64,000 bases of DNA from Myxococcota bacterium (lineage in GTDB: Bacteria; Myxococcota_A; UBA9160; SMWR01). Under the pieces are notes generated by a model, which did no database searches, was not told the origin of the DNA, and saw nothing but the letters and a program-made list of their open reading frames with translations. Within the stretch, counting starts at the first letter, position 1. Each line of letters begins with the position of its first letter. This document shows positions 17,396 through 25,650 of the stretch, piece after piece. Both the position numbers and the translations under genes were made by a program. The stretch spans positions 85,269-149,268 of the forward strand of contig JAKVBI010000005.1 of NCBI GenBank assembly GCA_022447545.1, written 5' to 3'.

Positions 17396-18421
17396 ATGCA
17401 GATTGGATTGATGTCCTTGGGGGATCACCTTCCCGACCCTCATGGTGGTGATTATGAGTTGGGTCAATCGGCGAGGCATCGAAGCTTCGTTGAACAAGCG
17501 GTCCTCGCCGAGGAATTGGGATTCCATTCGGTCCACCTTGGTGAGCATCACTGCAGCGACTACATCCTTTCGTCTCCCCCTGTCGTGCTGGCTGCCATCG
17601 CCGAGCGCACTCATCGTTTGCGGCTCTCCACGGCGGTCACCCTGGCCACTCACCTGGATCCGGTGCGCATAGCCGAGGATTACTCGACCCTGGACAACCT
17701 CTCGGACGGCCGTGTTGAGATCGTCATGGGACGCGGGGGGTTCACGTTGGCATACGAAGTGTTTGGCCAGTCCTACGAACAGTCGCGCCCGATCTACGAC
17801 GAGTCGGTGGTCCTGGTGCAGAAGCTATTGAGCGAAGAGAAGGTCGACTACGACGCTCGGTTCCGTGCGCCCCTCAATGGCATCACAGTGCAACCTCGAC
17901 CCGTTCAGCAACCCCACCCGCCCATCTGGGTGGCTGCGGCTTCTGACGATTCATTCGATCTGGCTGCGGACCGGGGATTTCGCGCCATGGTGCCCACGTT
18001 CTTCGTTCCCTCGGAGAATTTCGTCTCCGGTGTGGCCCGCTATCGCGAGCGTTACGCGGCAGCGGGTCACGACCCCGGGAACGCCCGGATCGCTACGTCG
18101 TCCCATACCTTCGTGTGCAGGGACTCCCAGGATGCAAAGCGGCTCTGGCGGCCCTATTTCGGCAACTATCTCAACTGGTTGGGGGGGGTTCTCAGTTCTC
18201 AACCCGTGGCCCCGCAGCCGCGCTTCGACATCGACGCCATGATCGATGGCCCCGCGCTCTGTGGGAGCCCGGCTCAGGTGGTGGACCGACTCGGGGCTTT
18301 GCGCGAGGAGTTGTCGATGGATCTTCACCTGGTCGGCTTCGATGTCGGAGGGCTCCCTGAGGCCGACTTGAAGGCCTCCATAGAACTGTTTGCCAGCGAG
18401 GTTCTGCCCGCTTTCCGCTAG
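17396..18421 (+). CDS. Luciferase-like (LLM) flavin-dependent oxidoreductase
   Basis: The 341-residue product is an LLM-class TIM barrel with the usual N-terminal MQIGLMSLGDH, the LGEHH active-site region, the DNLSDGRVEIVMGRG barrel strand and the PIWVAAASDDSFDLAADRG segment near the phosphate-binding site. Members are two-component FMN monooxygenases or F420 enzymes; the sequence alone does not decide. The ATG start is 73 bases after the crotonase gene and 75 bases before the MFS gene, so it is probably part of the same operon. It is not a recent duplicate of the LLM protein at 11773, since their motifs differ. Confidence 0.88.
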   Translation: MQIGLMSLGDHLPDPHGGDYELGQSARHRSFVEQAVLAEELGFHSVHLGEHHCSDYILSSPPVVLAAIAERTHRLRLSTAVTLATHLDPVRIAEDYSTLDNLSDGRVEIVMGRGGFTLAYEVFGQSYEQSRPIYDESVVLVQKLLSEEKVDYDARFRAPLNGITVQPRPVQQPHPPIWVAAASDDSFDLAADRGFRAMVPTFFVPSENFVSGVARYRERYAAAGHDPGNARIATSSHTFVCRDSQDAKRLWRPYFGNYLNWLGGVLSSQPVAPQPRFDIDAMIDGPALCGSPAQVVDRLGALREELSMDLHLVGFDVGGLPEADLKASIELFASEVLPAFR

Positions 18422-18496
18422 TCCGCCGGGCAGGAGGGGAGGGCGCCCCCAAGACCCGATCGGTTCCCGACCGCGCGTGTGTGATAGGTTGCGGCG

Positions 18497-19744
18497 ATGT
18501 CGGACACCGGAGCATTTCGAGGCTGGCGGATCGTCACCGTGGCGTTCGCCAGTCAGGCAGTCGCCATCGGTTTCTCGGTGGGGACCTTTGGCATCTTCGT
18601 CGAGCCCCTGACGGCGGAGTTCGATTCGACGCGTGCTCAGGTGAGCCTGGGCCAATCGATCCTGATGGCTACGATGACCCTCGCGGGCTTGATCGTTGGC
18701 CCTCAACTCGACCGGCGTTCGATTCGGAGCATCATGGTCGCGGGAGCGCTGCTCCAGGCCGTGTGCCTCGCTCTGGCCTCTCAAGCGACATCACTTTGGG
18801 AACTCGCCATCTTGTTTGGGGTCGGTGTCGGCCTTGCCGTTGCCATGGTGGGCCCCCTGGCGTCGACCACTGTGGTGAGCAAATGGTTCGATGAGAAGCG
18901 GGGACGTGCCCAGGGTTTTACCAACATGGGGGGGCCTGCGGGTGGAGCGGTGGCTTCCGTGGCCACCGGACTGCTGATCGCGAACCTGGGCTGGAGGCCC
19001 ACATTGCTGGTGTTCGCGGCGGTCACGCTACTGGTGATTCCCCTGATCTGGACAGTGATCCGCAACCGGCCCGAGGATATCGGCCAATGGCCTGATGGTG
19101 CCGAAGCGCCGCCCGCGGGATCAGAGGGAGTGGGGGCCGGCGTCGAAAGTCGCGCCTGGACGGCTTCGGCGTTGCTGAGAGCGAGGTCCTTCTGGCTATT
19201 GGCGCTGGCCGTAGGCTTGTTGTTCGGAATCGCGACGGGCTGGGTGGTTCACATCGTTCCCCTGTGCGTCGATCTGGGTCTCGGAGTGGACGGGGGCGGG
19301 GCCATCCTCGGCGTGGGCGCTTTGCTCGGAATTGCCGGGACCCTGGCCTTTGGTGCGATGGCTGATCGCTACGATCAGCGCTGGTTGTTGGCGGCGATCC
19401 TGGCCGTCCACATCGTGGGTTTTTTGATTCTGTGGGCCGCGGCCGGCCCTTGGGTGCTCGCCTTCGTGGTCTGTGTCATCGGCTTCGCGGGAGGCGGCAT
19501 GATGCCCGTCTACGCGACTCTGATCGGGCGAATGTTCGGCCCCGCATCCTTTGGTCAGGTGATGGGCCTGGTGGGTTTCGTGATGTTGCCCTTTGCCTTC
19601 TCAGCGCCTCCCGTGGCGGGGTGGTTGCGGGACCGTTCAGACAACTACGAAGCGGCCTTCCTGATGTTTTCGTCCGGACTGATCTTGTCGTTGCTTCTGC
19701 TCGGGGCGTTGCGCTTGCCGGATGAAGAGGCATCGAAGAGTTGA
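18497..19744 (+). CDS. MFS transporter, monocarboxylate-carrier-like
   Basis: The 415-residue protein has about 12 hydrophobic segments split by a hydrophilic loop near residue 205 (GAEAPPAGSEG). The first half contains KWFDEKRGRAQGF, the MFS loop motif, and the layout resembles the oxalate/formate and monocarboxylate transporter group. It would move an organic acid across the inner membrane. It lies between the LLM enzyme and an alcohol dehydrogenase whose ATG comes two bases after its stop, so it is likely in the same transcript. A role in importing the substrate of the cluster, or exporting a product, is plausible but unproven. Confidence 0.9.
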   Translation: MSDTGAFRGWRIVTVAFASQAVAIGFSVGTFGIFVEPLTAEFDSTRAQVSLGQSILMATMTLAGLIVGPQLDRRSIRSIMVAGALLQAVCLALASQATSLWELAILFGVGVGLAVAMVGPLASTTVVSKWFDEKRGRAQGFTNMGGPAGGAVASVATGLLIANLGWRPTLLVFAAVTLLVIPLIWTVIRNRPEDIGQWPDGAEAPPAGSEGVGAGVESRAWTASALLRARSFWLLALAVGLLFGIATGWVVHIVPLCVDLGLGVDGGGAILGVGALLGIAGTLAFGAMADRYDQRWLLAAILAVHIVGFLILWAAAGPWVLAFVVCVIGFAGGGMMPVYATLIGRMFGPASFGQVMGLVGFVMLPFAFSAPPVAGWLRDRSDNYEAAFLMFSSGLILSLLLLGALRLPDEEASKS

Positions 19745-19746
19745 CC

Positions 19747-20781
19747 ATGCAGGCAGCCATTATCACGGGTCGCGGTCGGGTTGAATTGCAAGAGTTTCCG
19801 GAACCCGAGCCCGCCGTCGAGGGTGTGGTGGTGGATGTTCGCTACTGCGGAATCTGTGGCACGGATGTCCACGCCTACCAAAGCGGAGACCCCTATCCCC
19901 CTGCGTTGTGTGGCCACGAGTGGACGGGGGCCGTGAGCAAGCTCGGCGCGGGCGTCTCCGACCTGCGCGAAGGCGATCGGGTCACGGTTGCCATCAAGCC
20001 TCCGTGTGGGGCGTGTCTCGAGTGTCGTGCGGGTCACGAGGACAACTGCCGCCGCGCGTTGAATGCCCAGGGCGGCGGAGACCGTTGCGGTTCGGACCAC
20101 GGGGGCTTCGCCCCCTCCATTGCAGTCAGCGCCGATCGCGTGGCCCGAGTGCCCGCGGGTCTGAGCGACGAGGCCGCCGCCCAGGTAGAGCCCGTCACGG
20201 TGGCGTACCACGCCGTGCGTCGCAGTGGCTTGCGGCTGGGAGACCGGGTGTTGGTCCAGGGGGCGGGGCCCATTGGTCTGTACACCCTGCAATGGGTGCG
20301 CGCAGCGGGAGCCGCCGAGGTGTTCGTGGTGGAGAGTTCACCGGCTCGTCAGCAACTGGCGCAGGAGTTGGGGGCCACCCAGGTTTTTGCACCCGGCGAG
20401 GAGGCGCGTCAGGCCGTGCTCGACCGCACTGAGGGCTTGGGGATCGATACGGTCTTCGAGTGCGTGGGTCGGCCCGAAACGCTGCAGACGGCAGCCGACT
20501 TCGCGCGCACGGGTGCATCGCTGATGGTCATTGGACTGTCGGACCTCGATGCGCCCGTCAAACCCAGTGTATGGCTGCGCAAGGAACTCACCGTCGCCTG
20601 TTCCATGGGCTACCACCACACGGAGTTCGAACGGGCCATGGCCATGATGGCCGAGGGCCGCGTAATCGCGGATCCGCTGCACAGTCGAACCGTGGGAATG
20701 ACCGGGATCGAAGCCGCGATTTCCGAACTGGCGGCTGGGCCCAGCCAGGACGTGAAGATTCTGCTCGATCCCAGGGCCTGA
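19747..20781 (+). CDS. Zinc-dependent alcohol dehydrogenase (MDR family)
   Basis: A 344-residue MDR enzyme with catalytic zinc ligands Cys37 (GICGTD), His57 and Glu58 (CGHEW), and structural zinc ligands Cys87, 90, 93 and 101 (PPCGACLECRAGHEDNC). The NAD(P) site is VQGAGPIGLYTLQW. The ATG at 19747 lies two bases after the MFS stop; a TTG at 19741 overlaps that stop and is an alternative. It resembles threonine/sorbitol dehydrogenase-like proteins of broad specificity. The coupling with the transporter suggests it acts on the transported compound or its product. It is distinct from the shorter MDR at 9035. Confidence 0.91.
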   Translation: MQAAIITGRGRVELQEFPEPEPAVEGVVVDVRYCGICGTDVHAYQSGDPYPPALCGHEWTGAVSKLGAGVSDLREGDRVTVAIKPPCGACLECRAGHEDNCRRALNAQGGGDRCGSDHGGFAPSIAVSADRVARVPAGLSDEAAAQVEPVTVAYHAVRRSGLRLGDRVLVQGAGPIGLYTLQWVRAAGAAEVFVVESSPARQQLAQELGATQVFAPGEEARQAVLDRTEGLGIDTVFECVGRPETLQTAADFARTGASLMVIGLSDLDAPVKPSVWLRKELTVACSMGYHHTEFERAMAMMAEGRVIADPLHSRTVGMTGIEAAISELAAGPSQDVKILLDPRA

Positions 20782-20887
20782 GGCTTCGCGTTTCGGCTGC
20801 TAGGTCCACCCTCGGGCTGCGGTGCGGGGAGGCGCTATGCTTCCGCCCCTTCGTCTGGAAGCCCCGACAACACGGAGACTCGGGAGC

Positions 20888-22486
20888 GTGCCTGTCCTTC
20901 GCACCGCCATTGATCCCAAGCGCGCGGACTTTCGCGCCAACGCCGACGCCTACGATGGGCTGATCGAGATCTTGCGTGGACACCTCTCTCACGCGGCGGT
21001 GGGCGGCCGAGATCGGTCCATCGAGCGCCATCGGTCACGAGGCAAGCTGTTGCCGCGCGAGCGCATCGACCGGGTTGTGGATGCCGGGTCGTCGTTTCTC
21101 GAACTTTCGACCTTGGCGGGCTTCGGCCAGTACGGCGACGAAGCTCCGGGCGCGGGTATCGTGACGGGAGTGGGACTGGTCCATTCGATCCCCTGCATGT
21201 TCATCGCAAACGATGCCACCGTGAAGGGAGGCAGCCTCCTGCCTGCCTCGATCAAGAAGCACATTCGAGCTCAGGAAATTGCTCTCGAGAATCGCCTGCC
21301 CTGCATCTATCTGGTGGACAGCGGTGGCGCGTTTCTCCCTCTCCAGGACGAGGTGTTCCCCGACCGGGATCACTTTGGCGGGACCTTCTACCACCAGGCC
21401 CGCATGTCGGCTGCGGGGCTTCCTCAGTTGTCGGTGGTGCTGGGGGGGTGCACGGCGGGCGGCGCGTATGTGCCGGCGCTATCCGACGAGGTGATCATCG
21501 TCAAGAATATCGGGCGGATCTTTCTCGGCGGGCCCCCCATCGTCAAGGCCGCCCTGGGTGAGATCGTGGATGCTGAAACGCTGGGTGGAGCTGACGTTCA
21601 CACGCTGCAGTCCGGTGTTGCGGACCATATCGCGTATGAAGAGCCGGAAGCCTACGCGAAGCTTCGCGATATCGTGGCGCACCTCAATCAGCCAGGCTTC
21701 CCCGAGCCACCGGCGACTCCGGTCGATCCGCTGTATGCCTCGGATGAAATTGGTGGGGTGATCTCTCACGATCCGCGATTTCCCTATGACGTGAGAGAAA
21801 TCATTGCCAGGTTGGTCGATGGATCTGAATTCCAGGAGTTCAAACCCCGCTATGGGGAGACTTTGATCACGGGAACTGCGCACATCCACGGGTATCCCGT
21901 GGGTATCCTCGGTAACAACGGGATCATCTTTTCCGAGTGTGCGTTGAAGGCCACGCATTTCATCGAGATGTGTAACCAGCGTGGGACTCCTCTGCTTTTC
22001 TTGCAGAACACGTCGGGATACATGGTGGGGGCCGAGGCCGAGGCGCGCGGCATTGCCAAGGATGGAGCCAAGATGGTGGCTTCCGTGGCGAATGCCTCGG
22101 TGCCCAAATTCACGGTGCTGACCGGCGGGAGCTATGGTGCGGGCAACTACGGTATGTGCGGACGGGGGTTTCGCCCACGCTTCCTGTTCGCGTGGCCCAA
22201 CAGCCGAATCGCCACCATGAGCGCCGAGACGGCACAGACGGTGTTGGTGGACATTCGCAGGGCGGGCCTGGATGCGGACCGTGTGGACGAAGACCAACTC
22301 GCAGCCCTTCGCGACGAGGTGGCCACGCAGTACGAAACCCAGAGTGATCCCTATTACGCGACCTCTCGCTTGTGGGACGATGGTTTGATCGAGCCCCATC
22401 AGACGCGCGATGTGTTGGGGCTTTGTCTCGCCCTGGCGTCCCGAGAACCGGGACCGGCGGGCTCCTTTCGCGTGTTCAGGATGTAG
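20888..22486 (+). CDS. Acyl-CoA carboxylase carboxyltransferase (beta) subunit, MCC/geranyl-CoA carboxylase-like
   Basis: The 532-residue subunit moves the carboxyl group from biotin to an acyl-CoA. Alignment in memory with Pseudomonas MccB is good across the whole length: VPVLRTAIDP at the start, NDATVKGGS, YLVDSGGAFLP, GCTAGGAYVPALSDE, FLGGPPIVKAALGE, LLFLQNTSGYMVG, GGSYGAGNYGMCGR, and an ending in FRVFRM. The GTG at 20888 is chosen because the conserved sequence begins there and GGAG lies about ten bases upstream; an upstream start at 20822 is possible. The alpha subunit follows after nine bases. Substrates could be 3-methylcrotonyl-CoA, geranyl-CoA or another beta-methyl-branched enoyl-CoA. 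No HMG-CoA lyase or methylglutaconyl-CoA hydratase is adjacent. Confidence 0.93.
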   Translation: MPVLRTAIDPKRADFRANADAYDGLIEILRGHLSHAAVGGRDRSIERHRSRGKLLPRERIDRVVDAGSSFLELSTLAGFGQYGDEAPGAGIVTGVGLVHSIPCMFIANDATVKGGSLLPASIKKHIRAQEIALENRLPCIYLVDSGGAFLPLQDEVFPDRDHFGGTFYHQARMSAAGLPQLSVVLGGCTAGGAYVPALSDEVIIVKNIGRIFLGGPPIVKAALGEIVDAETLGGADVHTLQSGVADHIAYEEPEAYAKLRDIVAHLNQPGFPEPPATPVDPLYASDEIGGVISHDPRFPYDVREIIARLVDGSEFQEFKPRYGETLITGTAHIHGYPVGILGNNGIIFSECALKATHFIEMCNQRGTPLLFLQNTSGYMVGAEAEARGIAKDGAKMVASVANASVPKFTVLTGGSYGAGNYGMCGRGFRPRFLFAWPNSRIATMSAETAQTVLVDIRRAGLDADRVDEDQLAALRDEVATQYETQSDPYYATSRLWDDGLIEPHQTRDVLGLCLALASREPGPAGSFRVFRM

Positions 22487-22495
22487 GGAAGGGCC

Positions 22496-24493
22496 GTGTT
22501 TCGAAGTCTTTTCATTGCCAATCGCGGGGAAATCGCCGTCCGGCTGATGCGCACGTGCCGACGCCTGGGGATTCGGAGCGTGGCTGCGTATTCCGAGGCG
22601 GATCGCGAGGCTCTGCACGTGGAATTCGCAGACGAAGCCGTGGAGATCGGTCCGTCTCCGGCAGCGGAAAGCTACTTGAATATCGAGCGCTTGCTGGATG
22701 CCGCTCGTCGCTGTGGGGCCGAAGCGATTCATCCCGGTTACGGGTTCCTGTCTGAGAACGCGGAATTTGCTTCGGCATGTGTGGATGCGGGGTTCGTCTT
22801 CGTGGGCCCCCACGCCGAGGCGATCCGCCAGATGGGTTCCAAGGAGCATGCGCGGCGCCTGGCCCGAGAGCACGGGGTTCCCGTGTTGCCCGGATACGAC
22901 GGGGAGGACCCCTCGCCCGAGAATCTCCGCGCCAGGGCTCTCGAGATCGGTTTTCCCATCATGATCAAGGCCAGTGCCGGTGGGGGTGGGCGCGGAATCC
23001 GCATCGTCGAGGACGAGTCGCGTTTCGACAAGGCCTGCGAGCAGGCGGCGCGCGAGGCTCAGGCATCATTCGGCGACGGTCGCCTGGTCGTCGAGCGTTA
23101 TGTCCAGCAACCGCGTCACATCGAGGTGCAGGTCGTGGGGGATCGGCACGGTCGGTTGCTCCATTGTTTTGAACGCGAGTGCTCGATTCAGCGGCGCCAT
23201 CAAAAGGTGGTTGAGGAGGCACCGGCGTCCCGGCTCTCGGCAACCGCTCGTGAAAGTGTTTTGAACTCGGCCTGTACGCTGGCTCGAGCCATCGGGTACG
23301 ACTCGGTGGGTACCGTCGAGTTCATCCTCGATGATGAGACCGGTGAGGCCTTCTTTCTCGAGATGAACACCCGGTTGCAGGTTGAGCATCCCACGACGGA
23401 AATGATCACGGGTCTCGACCTGGTCGAGCTTCAGCTGCGATCCGCGGCCGGTGAGCCCCTGACTCTCGAACAAGAGCAGATTCGTGTCGAAGGCTGGGCG
23501 ATCGAAGTCAGGCTCAATGCCGAAGACCCTTCGAAAAAATTTCTGCCCCGAACAGGACGGATTGATCACCTCGTGTGGCCCGAGACTCCGCACCTTCGGT
23601 TCGAATCCGGTGTTCAGAGCGGCTCGGTGATCACTCCGTTTTATGACTCCTTGCTGGCAAAGGTGGTGGCCTGGGGGGACGATCGCGACCAGGCCATCGC
23701 GCGACTCGTCGAGGCGCTGGACCGCACGGTGTTGTTCGGCCCCGTCAACAATCTGGCCTTCCTGCGCCAGGTTGTGGATCACGAGGCCTTTCGCTCGGCT
23801 TCGTTGACCACGCATTTCATCGACGAGCACTTTCCCAAAGGTTTGCTCGACGCGCCGGCAGCAACTCTCCCTGACCCGGTTGTGGCGGCGCTGGCCCAGG
23901 TCGCGAGTTCCGAGCCCGGTGGATCCACTCCCTGGCATCGTCTGGGGGCATGGCGCTTGCTGTCCGACGCCGGCCAGCCGGCCGCAAGGGACGTCTTCCT
24001 CGAAGAGGGCAAGCGGATCCACGCCCTGCGCGTGTGGGAAGACGGTCGCGTCGATTTCGACCAGGAGATGTATCCGGTCGAGGTTCGAGTTGGCAGCGCT
24101 GGGACCCTGGAACTGGAGAGTGGGGGCCGGCTCGAGCGGGTGGGGTTCGCGCGGCATGGCGAGCGCGTTGCTCTGGTGCGCAATGGACGGCGTCCCGAGT
24201 ACCGGGTGTTGCCTCGTGAGCAGGTCTGGCGGACCGGAGTCACGGATTCCACGGGTCAGCCCGATGCCGTGGTGGCACCGTTTCCGGGCCAGGTGGCTGA
24301 GGTCCGGGTGAAGGCGGGCGACACCGTGTCGGCAGGTGAGATCGTTGTGGTGCTCGAGGCCATGAAGATGTTTCATCACCTCGTCGTAGGCGGTAGCGGA
24401 TGCGTGTCCGAGGTGCTCTGTGCCAAAGGTCAGAGTGTTACGGCCGATGAGGTGCTCGTTCGATTCGAGAACCCGGAAAGCCGAGGCGATTGA
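22496..24493 (+). CDS. Acyl-CoA carboxylase biotin carboxylase/biotin carrier (alpha) subunit
   Basis: The 665-residue protein combines a biotin carboxylase with a biotin carrier domain. It starts FRSLFIANRGEIAVRLMRTC (GTG start), has the ATP-grasp glycine loop KASAGGGGRGI (about 157-167), the catalytic EMNTRLQVEHP region, and a C-terminal biotinyl domain with EAMKM, where Lys624 is the biotinylation site. This order and length match MccA-type alpha subunits. It is nine bases after the beta subunit and four bases before an acyl-CoA dehydrogenase, so beta, alpha and dehydrogenase probably form one operon. A separate biotin protein ligase must be encoded elsewhere. Confidence 0.94.
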   Translation: MFRSLFIANRGEIAVRLMRTCRRLGIRSVAAYSEADREALHVEFADEAVEIGPSPAAESYLNIERLLDAARRCGAEAIHPGYGFLSENAEFASACVDAGFVFVGPHAEAIRQMGSKEHARRLAREHGVPVLPGYDGEDPSPENLRARALEIGFPIMIKASAGGGGRGIRIVEDESRFDKACEQAAREAQASFGDGRLVVERYVQQPRHIEVQVVGDRHGRLLHCFERECSIQRRHQKVVEEAPASRLSATARESVLNSACTLARAIGYDSVGTVEFILDDETGEAFFLEMNTRLQVEHPTTEMITGLDLVELQLRSAAGEPLTLEQEQIRVEGWAIEVRLNAEDPSKKFLPRTGRIDHLVWPETPHLRFESGVQSGSVITPFYDSLLAKVVAWGDDRDQAIARLVEALDRTVLFGPVNNLAFLRQVVDHEAFRSASLTTHFIDEHFPKGLLDAPAATLPDPVVAALAQVASSEPGGSTPWHRLGAWRLLSDAGQPAARDVFLEEGKRIHALRVWEDGRVDFDQEMYPVEVRVGSAGTLELESGGRLERVGFARHGERVALVRNGRRPEYRVLPREQVWRTGVTDSTGQPDAVVAPFPGQVAEVRVKAGDTVSAGEIVVVLEAMKMFHHLVVGGSGCVSEVLCAKGQSVTADEVLVRFENPESRGD

Positions 24494-24497
24494 TTCC

Positions 24498-25643
24498 ATG
24501 CGCGATGCGATCTATCTCGATGAGGATCTCCAGGCCTTGCGCGATCAGACCGAGACTTTCATTGCCAAGGAGGTGATGACTCGGGCCGACGCGTGGGAGG
24601 CAGAGGGAAGCGTGCCCCGGGAGTTTCTGCTCCAGATGGGAGATCTCGGTTTTTTTGGTTTGCGTCAGCCCGAGGCTTACGGCGGTCTGGGGCGCGGCGC
24701 ACTGTCGTCGGCGGTGTTCTCTGAGGCCCTTGGGAGTTCCACCTATGGGGGCTTCGAGGTCACGGTACTCGTCCACACCGACATGGCGTCACCTCATCTC
24801 CGGCATGCCGGCAACGACGAACAACTGACAACCTATATGCCGGGAATCGTGAGCGGTCAGTTGCTGACCGCCATTGCGGTCACCGAGCCGGTGGCGGGTT
24901 CGGATGTGGCCGGAATCCGAACCACCGCACGACGCGATGGCGACGACTGGGTGATCGATGGCTCCAAGATCTTCATCACCAATGGAGTCAGTGCCGATCT
25001 CCTGATCGTGGCGGCGCGAACCCGGCCCGAAGAACCGCGCGGTCTCTCCATGTTCCTGGTGGAAGCGGGGACGCCCGGTCTTCGTGTGTCCAGGAAGCTG
25101 GACAAGACCGGGTGGTTGTCGTCGGATACCGCAGAGCTCGCGTTCGAGGGCTGTCGCGTTCCGGCTTCGCGCCTGCTGGGAGAGGAGGGGCGCGGTTTCT
25201 ACTCGATCATGCAGAATTTCCAGAACGAGCGGATGGCCCTGTCGGGGATGGCGGTGGGGGCCTCCCAGACGGCCCTTGATCTGACCTACGCGTGGACCCA
25301 GGAGCGCAAGGCTTTCGGCGGGGTGTTATTCGATCAGCAGGTGATTCGGCAGCGCCTGGCCATGCTTCAGGCGCGGGTCGATGCGGCCCGGCAGTTGCTC
25401 TACCACTCGGCCTGGTTGATGGAGCGGGGCGTGGACGCCACGCGCGAGGTCTCCGCCCTCAAGGCCCTCACCGGCGAGTTGGTGAATGAGGTCACCTACG
25501 CCTGCGTTCAGTTCCACGGTGGCGTCGGCTACATGCGGGAGTCCACCATCGAGCGCATGGCGCGTGACGCGAGGGTCATGAGCATCGGGGGCGGTGCGAC
25601 CGAGGTCATGCTGGACGAGGTCGCCAAGCGGTCCCGACTCTAA
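24498..25643 (+). CDS. Acyl-CoA dehydrogenase
   Basis: A 381-residue ACAD with the flavin-contacting TEPVAGSDVAGIRTTA segment, the ERKAFGGVLFDQQ motif, FHGGVGYMRE and a C-terminal GGGATEV, where Glu369 occupies the position of the classical catalytic base. It is therefore expected to be active, unlike the ACADs at 15247 and 27314, which lack this residue. The ATG at 24498 is four bases after the carboxylase alpha subunit. An operon of ACAD with MCC-like carboxylase is the usual arrangement for leucine/isovalerate or citronellyl-CoA oxidation, so a branched-chain substrate is likely. It converges on the sulfatase gene seven bases downstream. Confidence 0.92.
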   Translation: MRDAIYLDEDLQALRDQTETFIAKEVMTRADAWEAEGSVPREFLLQMGDLGFFGLRQPEAYGGLGRGALSSAVFSEALGSSTYGGFEVTVLVHTDMASPHLRHAGNDEQLTTYMPGIVSGQLLTAIAVTEPVAGSDVAGIRTTARRDGDDWVIDGSKIFITNGVSADLLIVAARTRPEEPRGLSMFLVEAGTPGLRVSRKLDKTGWLSSDTAELAFEGCRVPASRLLGEEGRGFYSIMQNFQNERMALSGMAVGASQTALDLTYAWTQERKAFGGVLFDQQVIRQRLAMLQARVDAARQLLYHSAWLMERGVDATREVSALKALTGELVNEVTYACVQFHGGVGYMRESTIERMARDARVMSIGGGATEVMLDEVAKRSRL

Positions 25644-25650
25644 CGCCGCC

